Source of the DNA: Scalesia atractyloides
Taxonomy: Eukaryota; Streptophyta; Magnoliopsida; Asterales; Asteraceae
DNA: 64,000 nucleotides
Direction of reading: 5' to 3'
Assembly (NCBI GenBank): GCA_947069175.1
Contig: CAMTDV010000012.1
Location: 38,658,341-38,722,340, forward strand
Notes under the pieces: model-generated
Database searches by the model: none
What the model saw: only the letters and a program-made list of their open reading frames with translations
Told to the model about the DNA's origin: nothing
Position numbers and translations under genes: made by a program
Shown: positions 20,986 through 33,420 of the stretch, in pieces
Layout of the letters: every line of letters begins with the position of its first letter
How positions within the stretch are numbered: position 1 is the stretch's first letter

Positions 20986-21898
20986 TTAAATGTATTAAAT
21001 ATTATTTCTTTATTTTTTACTGTATATTATTTATTTATATGATACTAAAAACTAAACTAGTTATTAAAACAGATATGATTATAAGATATATAAAAAAATA
21101 TTTATATGATACTAAAAACTAAACTAGTTATTAAAACAAATATAAAATGATTATAAGGTATATAAAAAAATATAAAAGTAACTGATCTAAAACAGTATGC
21201 AGGTGTGCTGAATTGGATTGTTTGAAAAATTTTATTAGAAGGCTTTTGGGTGTTGTTGATGTGTCAATTACCATACAAAATTTTAAAAGTTTATTAGGTA
21301 GCTTTGTTGATGCTCTTTAGGGCTGTTCCAACCTTTTTAGAGACTCAAAGCGAAATAAAATTTCGGGCCCTTTTTTATGTTTTGATTATTACAAATGGTC
21401 GTGTTTGGAATCAAGCAAAAATCTAACACAACTATGACATAGTGTGGTTTACTTGTATAAGTAATCAAACAAATCTGAAACAATAAATTTACACTAATAT
21501 TAATAGTTAGCGTATAAATTTTCATTAGAGGCCCTAAGCCCGAGTTTGAGTTCCTTATATTGTAAGTGCGCTTACGAAAGTGACAAACACAGAAAATCCC
21601 TACCAAGTATCAACAATGCAATTAATAATCGATGAAGTGTCGATAACGTGTCTCTCTCCATGAAACTCATAAGTTAATGTTTTAGGCGTGTCAAACAATG
21701 TCACAAAATTGGGATTTCTAATTTGAAAAGGTGAACATAAAACAATTTCACTTTTCTCCAAAATACCAACATAATAGAACCCTTTTCAATTGGTTCAGGG
21801 CCGGTGTCAAGTTCAAACAAGGGTTACACCATCCCTAAAACTAACCAACATATATGCTAACAAAAGCAAACCACCTCTTCTTCATGGTTCTCACTTAG
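20986..21898. other. Intergenic, AT-rich
   Basis: Contains a direct duplication of TATTTATATGATACTAAAAA-type sequence (about 21030-21070 and 21098-21130). No gene recognised. Confidence 0.5.
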
Positions 21899-22295
21899 CT
21901 AAACGGGTCAGGTTCAGGTCAACTCGGTTGGGTTGACGGGTTGACTCGCTTAACCCATTTCTATTATATTATAGATTTTTATCGTATGTTTTATGTCATA
22001 AGTTAAATTCGTTAGTGTATTTTATACTATAATTATAACTTAAAAAGAGAAATTTATATAAGATTTTATGATTTTAATGTAATTTTATTAAATAAGTTTG
22101 TGTTTATTGCAGTAGATGTTAATTTATTAATTTGCTGAAAAAAAAATTCGGGTTGAACGAGTTGGGTTCGGGTCACCTGCTAATATTCTGGTCGGGTTCA
22201 GGTTCATATGTATGACATGATTTTCAGGTTCGGGTTCGTCTAAAATTTTCAGATTCGGGTCAAGTTGAACCCGCGAACACGACCCGTTTAACACC
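21899..22295. mobile_element. MITE-like element with TAAACGGGTC ends
   Basis: Begins TAAACGGGTCAGGTTC and ends GACCCGTTTA, an inverted repeat of about 10 bp. Sub-terminal GGGTTCGGGTCA-type motifs recur near both ends around an AT-rich centre. No transposase. No clear TSD. Confidence 0.5.
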
Positions 22296-22379
22296 GCTAG
22301 ACGGAATGATGAAAAGTATACATGTGAAGAGGATGGATTATTCAACATCGGATAAAAACCTCGGATGGTGAAAACTAGA

Positions 22380-23825
22380 AACCACCAATTCTATTGAACA
22401 ATGAAAATGGTTACAATTTCGGATGTTGATCAAGTGTGTTACAACGACTGATTGCTAAGAGTGTCTGTAAGCTTCTGCTCATAGTGTGTGTATGCAAAAG
22501 TGTGGTTATGGCTATCAACACTTGATCAACCCCTTTAAATGTAAAGATAACAAAATATCCGAAAACTATGCTATATTCACTCCCATGACCGTTGTGGAAT
22601 AAACACGTGCATCTCCATAACGAATTATTCCCGAGATTCCAGCTTAGACTCAGTCCACCATATTACCCCCTGCATATAAACACAAGGAAATGTCGAGAAC
22701 AATCATTAGTAACCATATAAATACTAAGGATCCTTGATCCTCTGAGTCCCGTGTTACACATTAAGGATAATTATCCAGAATAGGCCTCAGGATATAGGAT
22801 CCATAATAGCAAAAATCTAAGCCCTAACAATTGCCCCTAATACGGCGGACGTGATAGTGATTACAGCTGTCATATTGTACACAAAATTCAAACTAGCCGT
22901 TAGAAGGTGTCAGGCTATTCTGCAACTACTCATTGCGATATATAGGGATAGAGATAACTCCCTTTTCTATAAAGATCATCACAATCACAAGTATATCTTC
23001 ATATCACCACAATCACAAGTATATCTTCATATCCGGCGCTTAAGATTCAACTATTTCTCTCTTCCCTTCATTTTACTTTCCGTTCTTTCGGATATCAAAG
23101 AACCCATTGAAAGATTCTTCGTCGGAGAGCTGCAAGTTCACCGACCCTGAATTTTGAATCTTGTATCCTACTTTCCTCTTCGAACAGTCTTTAGACCCTT
23201 CGATCCTTCTGCTCGCAGCGATGCGATCTCAAAAACCTGGTTTTGCTTCCCTGCACTCCCGTTTCTCCTAGGATTTTCCTATCCTTTTCCTGATCTAACC
23301 CAACGTTTCTTCACCCTAACCGGTATGAGCTATAGTCAAGCGATGCCATCGAAAAGATTCTGGAGAAAGAGAGATTGGAGTTTGGTCTTTCGGAACTTGC
23401 CTACTTGTATTCTCTTGTTACCCATGGTTCCAACCATTTCTTGTTTAAATCCAAGCCTCATCAGGCGATCCCCATCCATAAAACCGCTCAGAATGAATCT
23501 ACCTGGAAAAACCAGTTCTTCTTCATGCGAAGAGACTCAATCCTAACAAGGATACCCTGCCCCTGAGGTGGATTTCGAAGGGTAGGATATATGATCCAAA
23601 AATATTTTCGCTAATGCATTATGCTTATTTTGATTGGCCTTTCTTTTCTATTTTGCAGTGACTAACTTCACGCGACTTGTTGAGCTCCCTGGGACATCTG
23701 ATAGAGCTGAGGCATTCCTAGCCCTTGACTCAGTCATAAGAGCTTTCAAAATCAGAATCCAGGATTCAGAGGAAGAAGAAACTCAAACTTCATCCTCCTA
23801 CATCATGTCAAGTAAGTTCTTATAG
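22380..23825 (+). pseudogene. Degenerate retroelement leader and gag-like fragment
   Basis: 22380-22840 is LTR or leader-like. At 23340-23560 shifted frames read fragments such as EFGLSELAYLYSLVTHG and FMRRDSI, resembling the N-terminal 'putative gypsy type transposon' gag-like domain of plant elements. An intron-like gap (GTAGGATATATG to TTTTGCAG, about 23581-23659) separates them from TNFTRLVELPGTSDRAEAFLALDSVIRAFK (23660-23800). Frameshifts and a stop after RIPCP show decay. The recurring GGATCC and GATCCT words resemble those in element E, so it may be a Tat-like relative. Moderate to low certainty. Confidence 0.4.
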
Positions 23826-23910
23826 TATTTTCAATTTGAATATTAAAGTATAAGAGTCAAAAACTTTTCTTATTTGTTTGTTGGTTGCTTAGGCGCTAAA
23901 AATATGCAAA

Positions 23911-24003
23911 CAGATCTGCTACCAAATTTAGTCTCCACGACATTGACAATTTCATCTCCCCTCAGATCTGCTACCAAATTTGGTCTCCACGACATTGACA
24001 ATT
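23911..24003 (+). repeat. 41-bp direct duplication at the left junction of element C
   Basis: 23911-23951 and 23963-24003 are identical except one base (A/G). The second copy ends exactly where homology to retrotransposon RNase H begins. Confidence 0.9.
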
Positions 24004-25654
24004 ACCACTATGGTACCAAGTGTGAAATATACACTGACCACAAGAGTCTTCAACATATCTTCAATCAAAAAGAGTTGAACATGAGGCAACGACGATGGGT
24101 CGAACTCCTCAATGATTACGAATGTGAGATTCGATATCATCCTGGCAAGGCAAACGTTGTGGCTGATGCACTCAGTCGAAATGGTTATGCAAATTCCATT
24201 CATCTTCTATGTTCTCAAATTGTAACCGACATCAAAGATCGAATTCGGGCAGCTCAACATACTTCTGTAACGGAAAATGACGTACGCGACGAGCTGTCTT
24301 GTGGAGCTGAACTCAAAATCGAAACCAAATCCGATGGTATTCTTTACTATTTAAACCATATTTGGATTCTCGATCGCGACAACCTTCGTATTTTCCTCAT
24401 GAACGAGGCACACAAAACACGATACTCAATACGTCCAGGAGCCGATAAGATGTATCAAGACTTACGATACACCTACTGGTGGCCTGGCATGAAGAAGGAT
24501 ATCGCTGTTTTTGTTTCCAAGTTCCTTACATGTTCCAAAGTGAAAGCTGAACATCAAAGACCATCAGGACTTCTTGTCCAACCCGAGATACCTGTATGGA
24601 AGTGGGAAAACATAACCATGAATTTCATTACCGGGTTACCTCGCACCTCCAGTGGGTATGATACCATATGGGTAATCATTGATCGTCTTACAAAATTAGC
24701 TCATTTTATTCCAATTCGCGAGGACTTCAAGAACGAGAAGTTAGCTCGTATCTACATCAACGAGATCGTAAGCCGTCATGGCGTACCGTTAAGCATCATT
24801 TCAGATCGAGATGGTCGTTTCACTTCACGAACATGGCGAGCTGTACAGTTCGCTATGGGTACACGTTTAGACCTCAGCACTGCCTTTCACCCTCAAACTG
24901 ATGGTCAATCGGAGCGCACCATTCAAACCCTTGAAGACATGCTGCGAGCATGTGGACTTCAAAGGTAATTGGGACACTCACCTACCGTTAGTTGAGTTTT
25001 CGTACAACAATAGCCATCACAAGCATCGCTTTGGCTCCCTTTGAAGCTTTATATGGTCGTAAATGCCGATCTCCAGTATGTTGGCACGAAATTGGTGAAG
25101 CGCAAATCACCGGACCTGAGTTGATTCAAGAAACAACCGACAAAATCCTTCAAATTCGAAACAATCTTCTAGCGGCCCAAAGTCATCAAAAGAGTTATAC
25201 TGACAAACGACGAAAGCCCTTGGCGTTTTTTGTTGGTGATCAAGTACTTTTGAAAGTGTCACCGTGGAAGAGAGTGGTTCGTTTTGGCCAAAAGGGCAAG
25301 CTAGCACCACGGTACGTAGGACCTTTCAAGATACTCGAAAGAGTAGGTACTGTAGCATACAAGCTTGAACTCAACAGAATACATCCCACGTTCCACGTAT
25401 CAAACTTGAAAAAGTGCCTCGCCGACGAAAACCTCCATATCCCTCTAGAAGATATTCAAGTCGATGAATCAATGCACTTCGTTGAAAGACCAGTGGAAAT
25501 CATGGATTTCGGTGAGAAGCGTTTGAGGCGAAGTCGTATTCCAATCGTCAGGGTGCGTTGGGAGTTAAAACGAGGACCCGAGTTTCCTTGGGAACGTGAA
25601 GACTCAATGCGTGAAAAGTACCCGCATCTCTTTCCAGTTACAACTACTAATTAA
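24004..25654 (+). pseudogene. pol: Element C: truncated pol (RNase H end, integrase, chromodomain-like tail)
   Basis: Starts inside RNase H (GTKCEIYTDHKSLQHIF to VVADALSR), then integrase. Comparison with D shows inactivating changes: the zinc-binding His is Arg (SIRPG) and the first Cys is Phe (SKFLTC), the first catalytic Asp is Asn (MNFITGLP), and a frameshift near 24955 splits the frame into 23874-24968 and 24992-25654. The second catalytic Asp (ISDRDGRF) and Glu (DGQSERTIQ) remain. After integrase come a GPY/F-type stretch (KLAPRYVGPFKIL), short of a few residues near LELNRIHP, and a C-terminal ERPVEIMD...PIVRVRWELK...FPWERED region resembling a chromovirus (Tekay/Del-type) chromodomain. 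No gag, protease or reverse transcriptase is present. Confidence 0.92.
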
Positions 25655-25934
25655 ATTCCGGGACGAAATATCAAAAAATAGGGGATCTGTAACATTTGTG
25701 TAAATCGGGTTTTGAAAACCCACCCCAATTTATTAATCAAAGTGTATTTACTTATGTCGGTTGATTTATACAATTTTTGTTTATTGTTTATTAAATTAGA
25801 ATTTTTATAATAATAACAAATGCTTAAAATAATCTAAATAAAACAAAATAAATAATCAATTTAACAGTTAATATTTATAATTAATAAATGAATTAACTTA
25901 AATAGTTAAAATAAATAAAAACTCAAAAAGAAGG

Positions 25935-26005
25935 GTGAACCGGGATCGAACCTGGGTTCCCCGGGTATAACACACACCACAAACACCACTGCACTACACC
26001 TACAA
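25935..26005 (-). other. Antisense tRNA-like module in LTR C
   Basis: B-box-like GGTTCGATCCCGGTT and A-box-like GTGCAGTGGTG on the minus strand. More diverged than those in A, D and H. Confidence 0.55.
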
Positions 26006-26541
26006 GTTGTATTATTTTTAGAATCTTTTTGCTTATATAATCAAACTAAGAAGAAACCTGCAAACACCCACAAATCTCCTCGCCGGAGACCGGGACAATT
26101 CACGCGTATTTCCCAAAAATCGACAACTGTCCAATCTAATTTTGGTAAATACTTGTCTGTGATTGAGCTGGCAATCAATCCGAGCCAAATTTGCCGAAAC
26201 CGAGCTCTCAATCACCCCTATAAATACTAGTCGCTTACTCACTATCTGAACTCGCTCATTTCCTCTATTCACTCTCTAAAACCTCAGTCGTCGGAAAACC
26301 TTGTTCCACCGGAGAACCACCGAACCGTCGGAATTCACCCACCGGAATCGTGATCTTCCATTTCTGTTCTACGGTATACTCCTACTCATTTTCTTTGATT
26401 ATTAGTTAATTAACATAACATACTGATGTTAATCAGAGGAGAATCAGAATCATACGGGCGGGTACAAGTTTGGTTCAAATTCAAGATGAAGAAGATGAAG
26501 TGAAACTCGTGTTTTTATATATTTAAATTATGAAGTTCAAA

Positions 26542-26938
26542 TGGGTTAGACACACAGTCCAGTGTTGGACTGTGTGCAAATGCAATCACACGTCGCAGGT
26601 CGAATCCGTGCACACACACCGGCCCGACCACTTTCAAACCTTCTGAAATTTATCATTTATGAAATAACATATTTAGTGTATAAGTATAATTAAATCACGA
26701 ATCTTGTCGGGTTAGACACCCAGTGCATAACATCACCAAGGTCTCGGGTTCGAGTCCCTTGGCTCACACCGGTCCGACCATTTAATTCCCTTTTTAAATT
26801 TCATTAAAATGGAATGAACCTAAAATGTGTATAAGAATAACTAAAATCATGTTTCTTTCGGGTTAGACACGTAGCTCAGTTGGAAGAGCTGCGTGCATGC
26901 AACCGAGAGGTCACGGGTTCGAGTCTCAACACACGCAT
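26542..26938 (+). other. Array of three sense tRNA-like modules in LTR C
   Basis: 26542-26620 (stem around loop GTGT, B box decayed to AGGTCGAATCC), 26709-26770 (D-arm hairpin partly deleted, B box GGTTCGAGTCCC intact) and 26860-26938 (A box TAGCTCAGTTGG, B box GGTTCGAGTCTC). Same order and spacing as in the other LTRs. Confidence 0.72.
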
Positions 26939-27939
26939 GCCAAATATCCGATCGAACCGGTCTGACAGGCAACCTGTCAGACTGACAATTTTTTTATTAT
27001 TATTTTATTAATTTATTCTATGGTTTATATTATAAGAAAAATTTATTAAAAATGCTTAAAAATACATAATTTCAAGGGCTTAATTATATCAATAAAAATC
27101 ATAAAATTAACTTAAAAATCTAAACAAAGGTTTTTAACCAAAATATTAGTTTATTTATTTATCGAGTTATCGCGTTATTATTTTAGGTTAGTACTTCTTC
27201 ATCGGTTAAATCCGCAACTCGTGCGCTCTCATTTCCACTCAAGAATACGCACCCCCGATGAGTGAATCTCTACAAATTCCCCATTTTAATCATGTTTTGG
27301 GGTGTATCATGTATCGTACAATTTCTTTTATTTTTATTTAAACACTTGTGCTAATATCATTTCGTGACCAAATGTATAGTTGTTACGTGGTTTATTTGTG
27401 GATACATTTCATCATTTCAGTGCAATCATTTCATTAGGCCCATCAGTTCCTCGTGGATACGGGTTTGACATTAGGTGCCTCATTAGATCGGCTCCGTTTG
27501 ATTGAGCCTTGATCTCAAATACATCATTCATCATGTCATGTGTTCATACCATGTGGTTTGTGATTGGTTATATATATATATAATCTGTTCACATATGATT
27601 CATGCACAATTTTATTTAAACAACAACAAAATTTAATTATTTAAATGTTTTATCAAGGTTCACTCGCTAACTTTTGTTGACCTGAATTTCTGTTTTACGC
27701 ATGATACAGGTGAACAAGCTGAGGAGAGAAATACATAGGAATGGACTTAGAAGAATAAACATGTTATTTCGTTTGGAACAATCTTTTGGTTTATTGTTTG
27801 TGTTTATATGAAATTTTGTGATGGATATTTGAAGGTAATTTCAATTTAATAAATATGAAACTTATTCGTAAATATCATGAGCTTTGGTGATAACCCAATC
27901 ATGCCCCGACTTTTATTCCGCTGTGGGTCGGGTGTGACA

Positions 27940-30756
27940 CTATCACTCTCTACAACATGCTATGTCAAGTGCACCCAGCGTTGGCGTAGTATAGTGAAGG
28001 TAAGATACCAAGGTCGTCCAAGGACACAAGGGCTTTTAATACCGGAATATTGTCAACGTCTAATCTAACCAAATTTTAAGAAAAGATTTTTAATAAGTAA
28101 AAAGAAAGAAAGAAACTAAAGTAATAAAAGAAACAAATAGACAAGATAGAATCACTTGGTTCCGACTTATCTTTTACGCATCCTTTGATGATTTCCACAC
28201 TTTGGGTTTTTTTAAGAGATTATCTTAATTATAGTGGGATGTCCCTCTTTTGGAGGCAACGCTACCCTCGACCATATTGGTCTGAGTCAGCAAGGATACA
28301 GTCCCGCAAGGTCGGAATATTGAAAGATAATTAAGTAAGTTATTAATGCAAAATGTGTCATGTCCTTCTTTTGGAGGCAACGCTACCCTCGGCCATATTG
28401 GTTTGAGTCAGCAGGGATACAGTCCCGTAATGGCGGTTAAAGTTTTAATAGTAGTTTATTTATAAGGGATTCATGCTGTTTTTACTTCCCCTGATTTGAT
28501 GTTATCTGCCTCAAAGGAAGTCCTAATAATCTTGAATCAAGTCCTCACAGGATCTATACAATGAACGAGGCAAGAAATTTACCCAAACCACCATTCTAAC
28601 CCCTTCCAGGCAGTTAACGCGCTTTATATAGACCGTAAAGACACGAATGAGTAAATCAACAAAACAAATGATAGAATAAAGTTTACTTTCAATATAAAAA
28701 AACTAGATATTAAAGTCATTAATACAAACCCAATTAAAAAGTTAACCAAAGCTTGGAAATCAAAAGTAATACATAAAAGACTTGTCTTCACCAAGTGATG
28801 TAAGAGATTAGCCAATCATAGCCTTTGTTTGACAAAAACTCTTACTAATCTTGGACCTCGAGACTACTACACACTCTAAAGATGGATGATGGATGATGGT
28901 GGTATTATGATGGTGGAGTGGTGGCACATATGAGAGAAGTGGTTTGCCAAGGGATGGATTGCAATTGAACCAAGCACCCATATTTATAGTTGGAAACAGA
29001 CGATTTACACGGCCCCGTGCCCCCTTTTTCTCTATCTTCATTTAATGAATTGTGTCAGTCCGTATGCTTGCACGACCCCATGTGTCAATGGCACGGCTCA
29101 ATGGCCATTGTACTTGTTGTACTGTCCAAGATTTGCATATCTAGAAATTGACCACGACGTTGTGTCTCTTGTCTACTTATGTTTGTCTTTTTCTTTCTGG
29201 AATCTTGAGTGGGGCACGACCCAGTGCTTGTTTTCTGATTTGTTGTTTTTGGTCTTGGGGTGAAGCTCGGAGGGTCGGTATGATGTATCAACTTCCCTTC
29301 TTTCGTATTTATGTTGGTTTTTTGCCGTTAATTTGTTCCTTTTGTACATTTAAGCTCTTTCAGTCCTGAAAATCAAAAGTATATAAAGAGACGCACTTTT
29401 TCCAACATTAGTACTAAAAAGGGTTGATTTTATACCTTATTTGATATAATTTATATGTTGCATTTGGTGCATATCAGCTGTGACAATGGGCAATGATTCA
29501 TGGTGCCTAGGCCTGAGCCCACTTTTTAATTTTATTTTGTTGGTGTTTTTGAACAATTTGGTTTTTAATAACCTCAGACAATAGTTTATAGGTTTAAGGA
29601 TCACTAACCCTTCAGAAAATTAGGGGGAGGGGTTGAGAAAGGTGGATGGATCCTTCTGTTTGTAGAGGATGAAGCCTTTGTCACCCTTCTTCTTTAACTT
29701 TCCCTGCAAACATTAACAACTAGTAACACCCTACTTCAACCCGGGTGGATGGGCCACGTTTTTGCTGGTGAAGCCCGGGTTGATAATTTTGGCATGAATG
29801 GTGGTATTTAAATAAACGTCTAAGCTTTCAACTATATCTTGCGTTTGATCTTTTTATAGTCTTTATCATTCAAAAACATGTATAACCTTAGGAAAAATTA
29901 AGTTGTATAAATGAATAAGAATCATATATCCTTATTTGTGAAAATGTAGGGTGAAGGTCAACCAATAAAATAAATAAGGCAAAGGTAAGGCATACCATAA
30001 TATCCAAGTTGGATTATATGTCCTAGATCATTACCATAGTGTAGATAAACTAGTCACCAAGATTTAAATCTCGAGGATCCAGGATCCTTCTTGAAAAGAC
30101 TTGTGAATCTTCATAGTTCCCAAAACATGTTAAGATAAACTTGGGACTAAGCTAAACAAACTAGGGACAATCTCATAATAACTGAGGTCAAGCCCATAAT
30201 AACTGGGGACAAGCCTAAAAGAACTGGGGATAAGCCCAAAAATACTAGGGTCAGGCTCAAACTTGGGACAAGCACAACTTAAGTGACATGAAAATGCCAA
30301 AACCTTAGCTAACATGAAAATGTTAGAAAACTTAGGATAATAGATGTATGGTACGTCTACCATTATACTTAGGATCCTGCATATGCCCAACATCAATGAA
30401 ATTGTCAGCCACTAAGCGTGTACTGGTCCCATTACCTCGAACCATACTTGGATAACGTGCGCTACTGGCGGGGTGTCAAAACCCAATTCGTATGAAATGT
30501 GAAAACCTTTAAACCTTAGAAGGTATTAGATACCTTAAACGTAGGAGAGAGGTGGCCAACCACTTAGACCTATGTTGATGCAAATGATGCCAAAGATTTC
30601 TGAAAAAACTTGAAACTTGGTGAAAGTGGATGTTAAGTATCTTAACACCCTTTTCTTATAGTAAATTAAGTATATAAAATAAAACAAACAGTAAAGTGAA
30701 ATGTTAACGACGTTAGGATCCAAGATCCTTTAAGGATCCTTGATTCTAATTACATA
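27940..30756. repeat. Old LTR-retrotransposon debris, no intact gene
   Basis: Holds a duplicated segment (28239-28434), an LTR-like stretch with CACGGCCCCGTGCC and CACGGCTCAATGG phrases (28970-29110) as seen in some plant gypsy LTRs, and a run of short degenerate repeats of AACTGGGGACAAGCC (30145-30265). The part next to 30756 is probably the 3' untranslated region of element E. Family assignment is uncertain. Confidence 0.4.
28239..28434. repeat. Two ~75-bp direct repeats at 121-bp spacing
   Basis: 28239-28313 and 28360-28434 share CTTTTGGAGGCAACGCTACC, CCATATTGGT, GAGTCAGCA and GGATACAGTCCCG with few differences. Confidence 0.85.
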
Positions 30757-30917
30757 AAATACTTCTTAAGGTGGATAGCATTCCAGGCTCTAGGTAATAG
30801 AACACTTTCCATGGTTAATAAACGATATACCCCTTTTCCAGCTTCTGATTCTACCAAGTAGGGGCCTTCTCGTTTAGGTGCTAATTTGCCATCAGCCAGG
30901 TTAGTAGTATTCTGAAA
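30757..30917 (-). pseudogene. Element E integrase C-terminal end
   Basis: The minus-strand frame reads LADGKLAPKREGPYLVES...YRLLTMESVLLPRAWNAIHLKKYFM and stop, the GPY-type C-terminus of Tat-like integrases. Interrupted upstream by element D; continues at 41808. Confidence 0.8.
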
Positions 30918-31395
30918 TGTCACACCCCGACCCGCAACGGAATAAGAGTCGGGGCATAATTGGGTTATCACCAAAGCTCATGACATTTACTAATATGTTT
31001 CATATTTAATAAAGTCAAAGTTACATTTCCAAAAATCCAAACATGTTCATTCAATACAACGAAAATAAACCAACATAACAATCCCAACTCTAAATCGTTT
31101 TATTCTTCTAGTCCAAGTCCTATGTGTTCCTAGCTGCTGCTGGTTCACCTGTATCATGTGTAAAATTGGGAGTTTTTGGGTCAACATAAGTTGGCTAATG
31201 AACCTTATTAAATAAACATTTATTAATAAATTAATTGTTAGTTTATCAATGAAAATTTGTGCATAATCATAGATGAGCAAATGTAAATAATCAAGCAATG
31301 GCAAATAGCAGTCACACTATAACATACAATAACATATGACAACATACATGAACATACCAACATCATACTGTAAATAACATAAATGAAACTGTGCG

Positions 31396-31585
31396 ATCAA
31401 GGCTCAATCAAACGGAGCCGATCGTATTGCATGTACTGAAAATGAAAATGTCTGTGCGATCAAGGCTCAATCAAACGGAGCCGATCGTATGTGGGCACGC
31501 CAGGTTCAACCTCATAATGAAATGGGGAACATGCTCAACGCTCATAATGTAATGGGGAGCGGCGGCCTATGAAATTGCATGTACT
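31396..31585 (-). repeat. Hairpin-repeat block in LTR D shared with the interior of element H
   Basis: Minus-strand reading: CATAGGCCGCCGCTCCCC, CATTATGAGCGTTGAGCATG, GGCGTGCCCACATACGATCGG, then two GGCTC/GAGCC hairpins. The same order occurs at 58810-58998 in H. The copy in the 5' LTR is at 39596-39789. Confidence 0.85.
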
Positions 31586-32075
31586 GAAAATAATTAACTT
31601 GCATCCAACAATAACTACACAACAGAAACAAACTGAATACACATGTTCATGATATGATGTATGCACAATGGTTTAACTATAATATATATACAAAGACACA
31701 TGATACACCCCAAAACGTGATTAAAACGGGGAATTTGTAAAGATTCACTCACATTGGGTGCGTTGGATTGGAGATGGTGATATGCGCACGAATTAGATGA
31801 GCGGAACAACGAGGATTACTAACCTAAATAATAACGGAAAAATATATTAAATGAGTGGATTTTATTAAGGATTTTATTGAAATTTTTAGATATATTTTTG
31901 TGAGTTTAAGGCTATTTTCTATCTTTAAAAATGTTATTTTTTTAGTATTTTTAATTAATTTTTAAATTAAATTAAATAAATAAAAATATAAAAAAAATTG
32001 TTTATTTTGCGTTGACCGTTGACCATTGACCGTTGACCTGTTGACTTGTTGACCGGTTCGGTCAGGAGCATGGTT

Positions 32076-32497
32076 TGCGCTGGGTGAGGCTCGAACCCGA
32101 GACCTCCCGTACGCGTGCACGCAGCTCTACCAACTGAGCTACGTGTCTAACCCGAAATAATCTTGTTTTTAATTATATTTATACACTTATTCATTTTAAC
32201 CGAAATTCTTTTTAATTTCAAAAACATTTTAATTCAACGGACCGGTGCAAGTGACGGGTTTCGAACGCGCGACGTATGGTTTATGTTGCACACGGTCCAC
32301 CGCTGGACTGTGTGTCTAGTCTAACCTGGTTATTATCTCGGTTTTTATTATACTTAACAACTAACTGAGTTATCCCGGTTTAGTTTTTAAACAAAAAGGC
32401 CTTTTATTATATAAAGAGTGCGTATAGCAGGAATCGAACTCGGGACGTGCGTTTGTATTTTGCACACAGTCCACCGCTAGACTGTGTGTCTAACCCG
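32076..32497 (-). other. Array of three sense tRNA-like modules in 3' LTR D
   Basis: 32497-32418, 32317-32245 and 32154-32076 on the minus strand. The last has A box TAGCTCAGTTGG and B box GGTTCGAGCCTC. The copy in the 5' LTR is at 40702-40281. Confidence 0.78.
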
Positions 32498-33339
32498 TTC
32501 ATTTTACTAGTTTTAAATATACTTATAACTTAGTTAGTTTCGTCTTCTTCATTCTAATTACAGTCAATCTGATTTACTATCTCGTTCCTTGTGTTTACGA
32601 TTTACAGACATTATTAAAACTTAAATGAAAAGGCAGAGACGGTAATTAGAGGTGAACATACCGATGAACGGTTTATTTCAGATTTCCGGCGATGTGTCGG
32701 TTCCTGTTTTTATGCTCTTCAACTGAACAAGATAATTAACTATTTTGATTAGTCGAATGTGGAATTGAAGTGATAAACAAACGTTATCGATGTGTTTGAA
32801 GACCCTTACCGTTTCACAGACGGAATTAGAAATTTTCAGGGGAGTTCCGGCGAACTGGAATTAGTTGAATACAGCGCCTGAATTCGATTTCAATTGAGAG
32901 GTTTAGGTTAGAAATAGTCTAATAATTGTTGAACTGCAATAATATTGAGAGAATTACCGTTTGAGGATGAATACGGTTTTCCGGCGGGATTTGCAGAAAA
33001 TTCCGGCGAACTGATTTAAGCGTTCTGATGGTCTGAGAATGTGACGAAAATGAAATGGAGTAAGGTTATGACGTTTCTGAGTCACGAGAGTGAGCTTGGA
33101 TTGAAGTATTCAGGATTTGATTGCTTTTCGGTTATGAAGGCCGATAATGATGAGACTTGATGCTCAATCAATTCTGAATTGATTAAAGACATCGGTTCAT
33201 CGGTTATGAACGTGAATACGCGAGAAATCAAACGATTTGACGATTGCTTTGCCGTTTTCCGTTTCTCAGTTGGCGGAACCGATTCAACTTAGTCTTTATA
33301 TAAATCTCGTTTGTTTCCTAGTGATAACAGAAAACACAA

Positions 33340-33420
33340 AGTGGCGGAGTGGTGATGTGAGTGTGTGTTAAAGCGTTGGAGTGTGTCTTGGCTGACCCGG
33401 GTTCGAGTCCCGGCAGCAAC
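33340..33420 (+). other. Antisense tRNA-like module in 3' LTR D
   Basis: GTGGCGGAGTGGTGA (A-box-like) and GGTTCGAGTCCCGGC (full B-box match). The copy in the 5' LTR is at 41545-41624. Confidence 0.72.

Larger units (their letters stand above)
25688..27939 (+). repeat. 3' LTR of element C (2252 bp)
   Basis: Follows the GGGACGAAATAT box and AAAAAATAGGGGATC purine tract. Starts TGTAACATTT and ends GGTGTGACA. Contains antisense module (25935-26005), CTATAAATAC TATA box (26219), possible donor ACGGTATAC (gt at 26374), three sense tRNA-like positions (26542-26938), one CCTCGT motif (27451), one GGCTC/GAGCC hairpin (27487-27516) and possible acceptor GATACAG (27703-27709) behind a CTAAC branch-point-like word (27667). 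Confidence 0.92.

Noticed and set aside
24004..27939. Element C as a full-length retrotransposon
   Set aside because: No 5' LTR, primer site, gag, protease or RT; homology begins abruptly at 24004.
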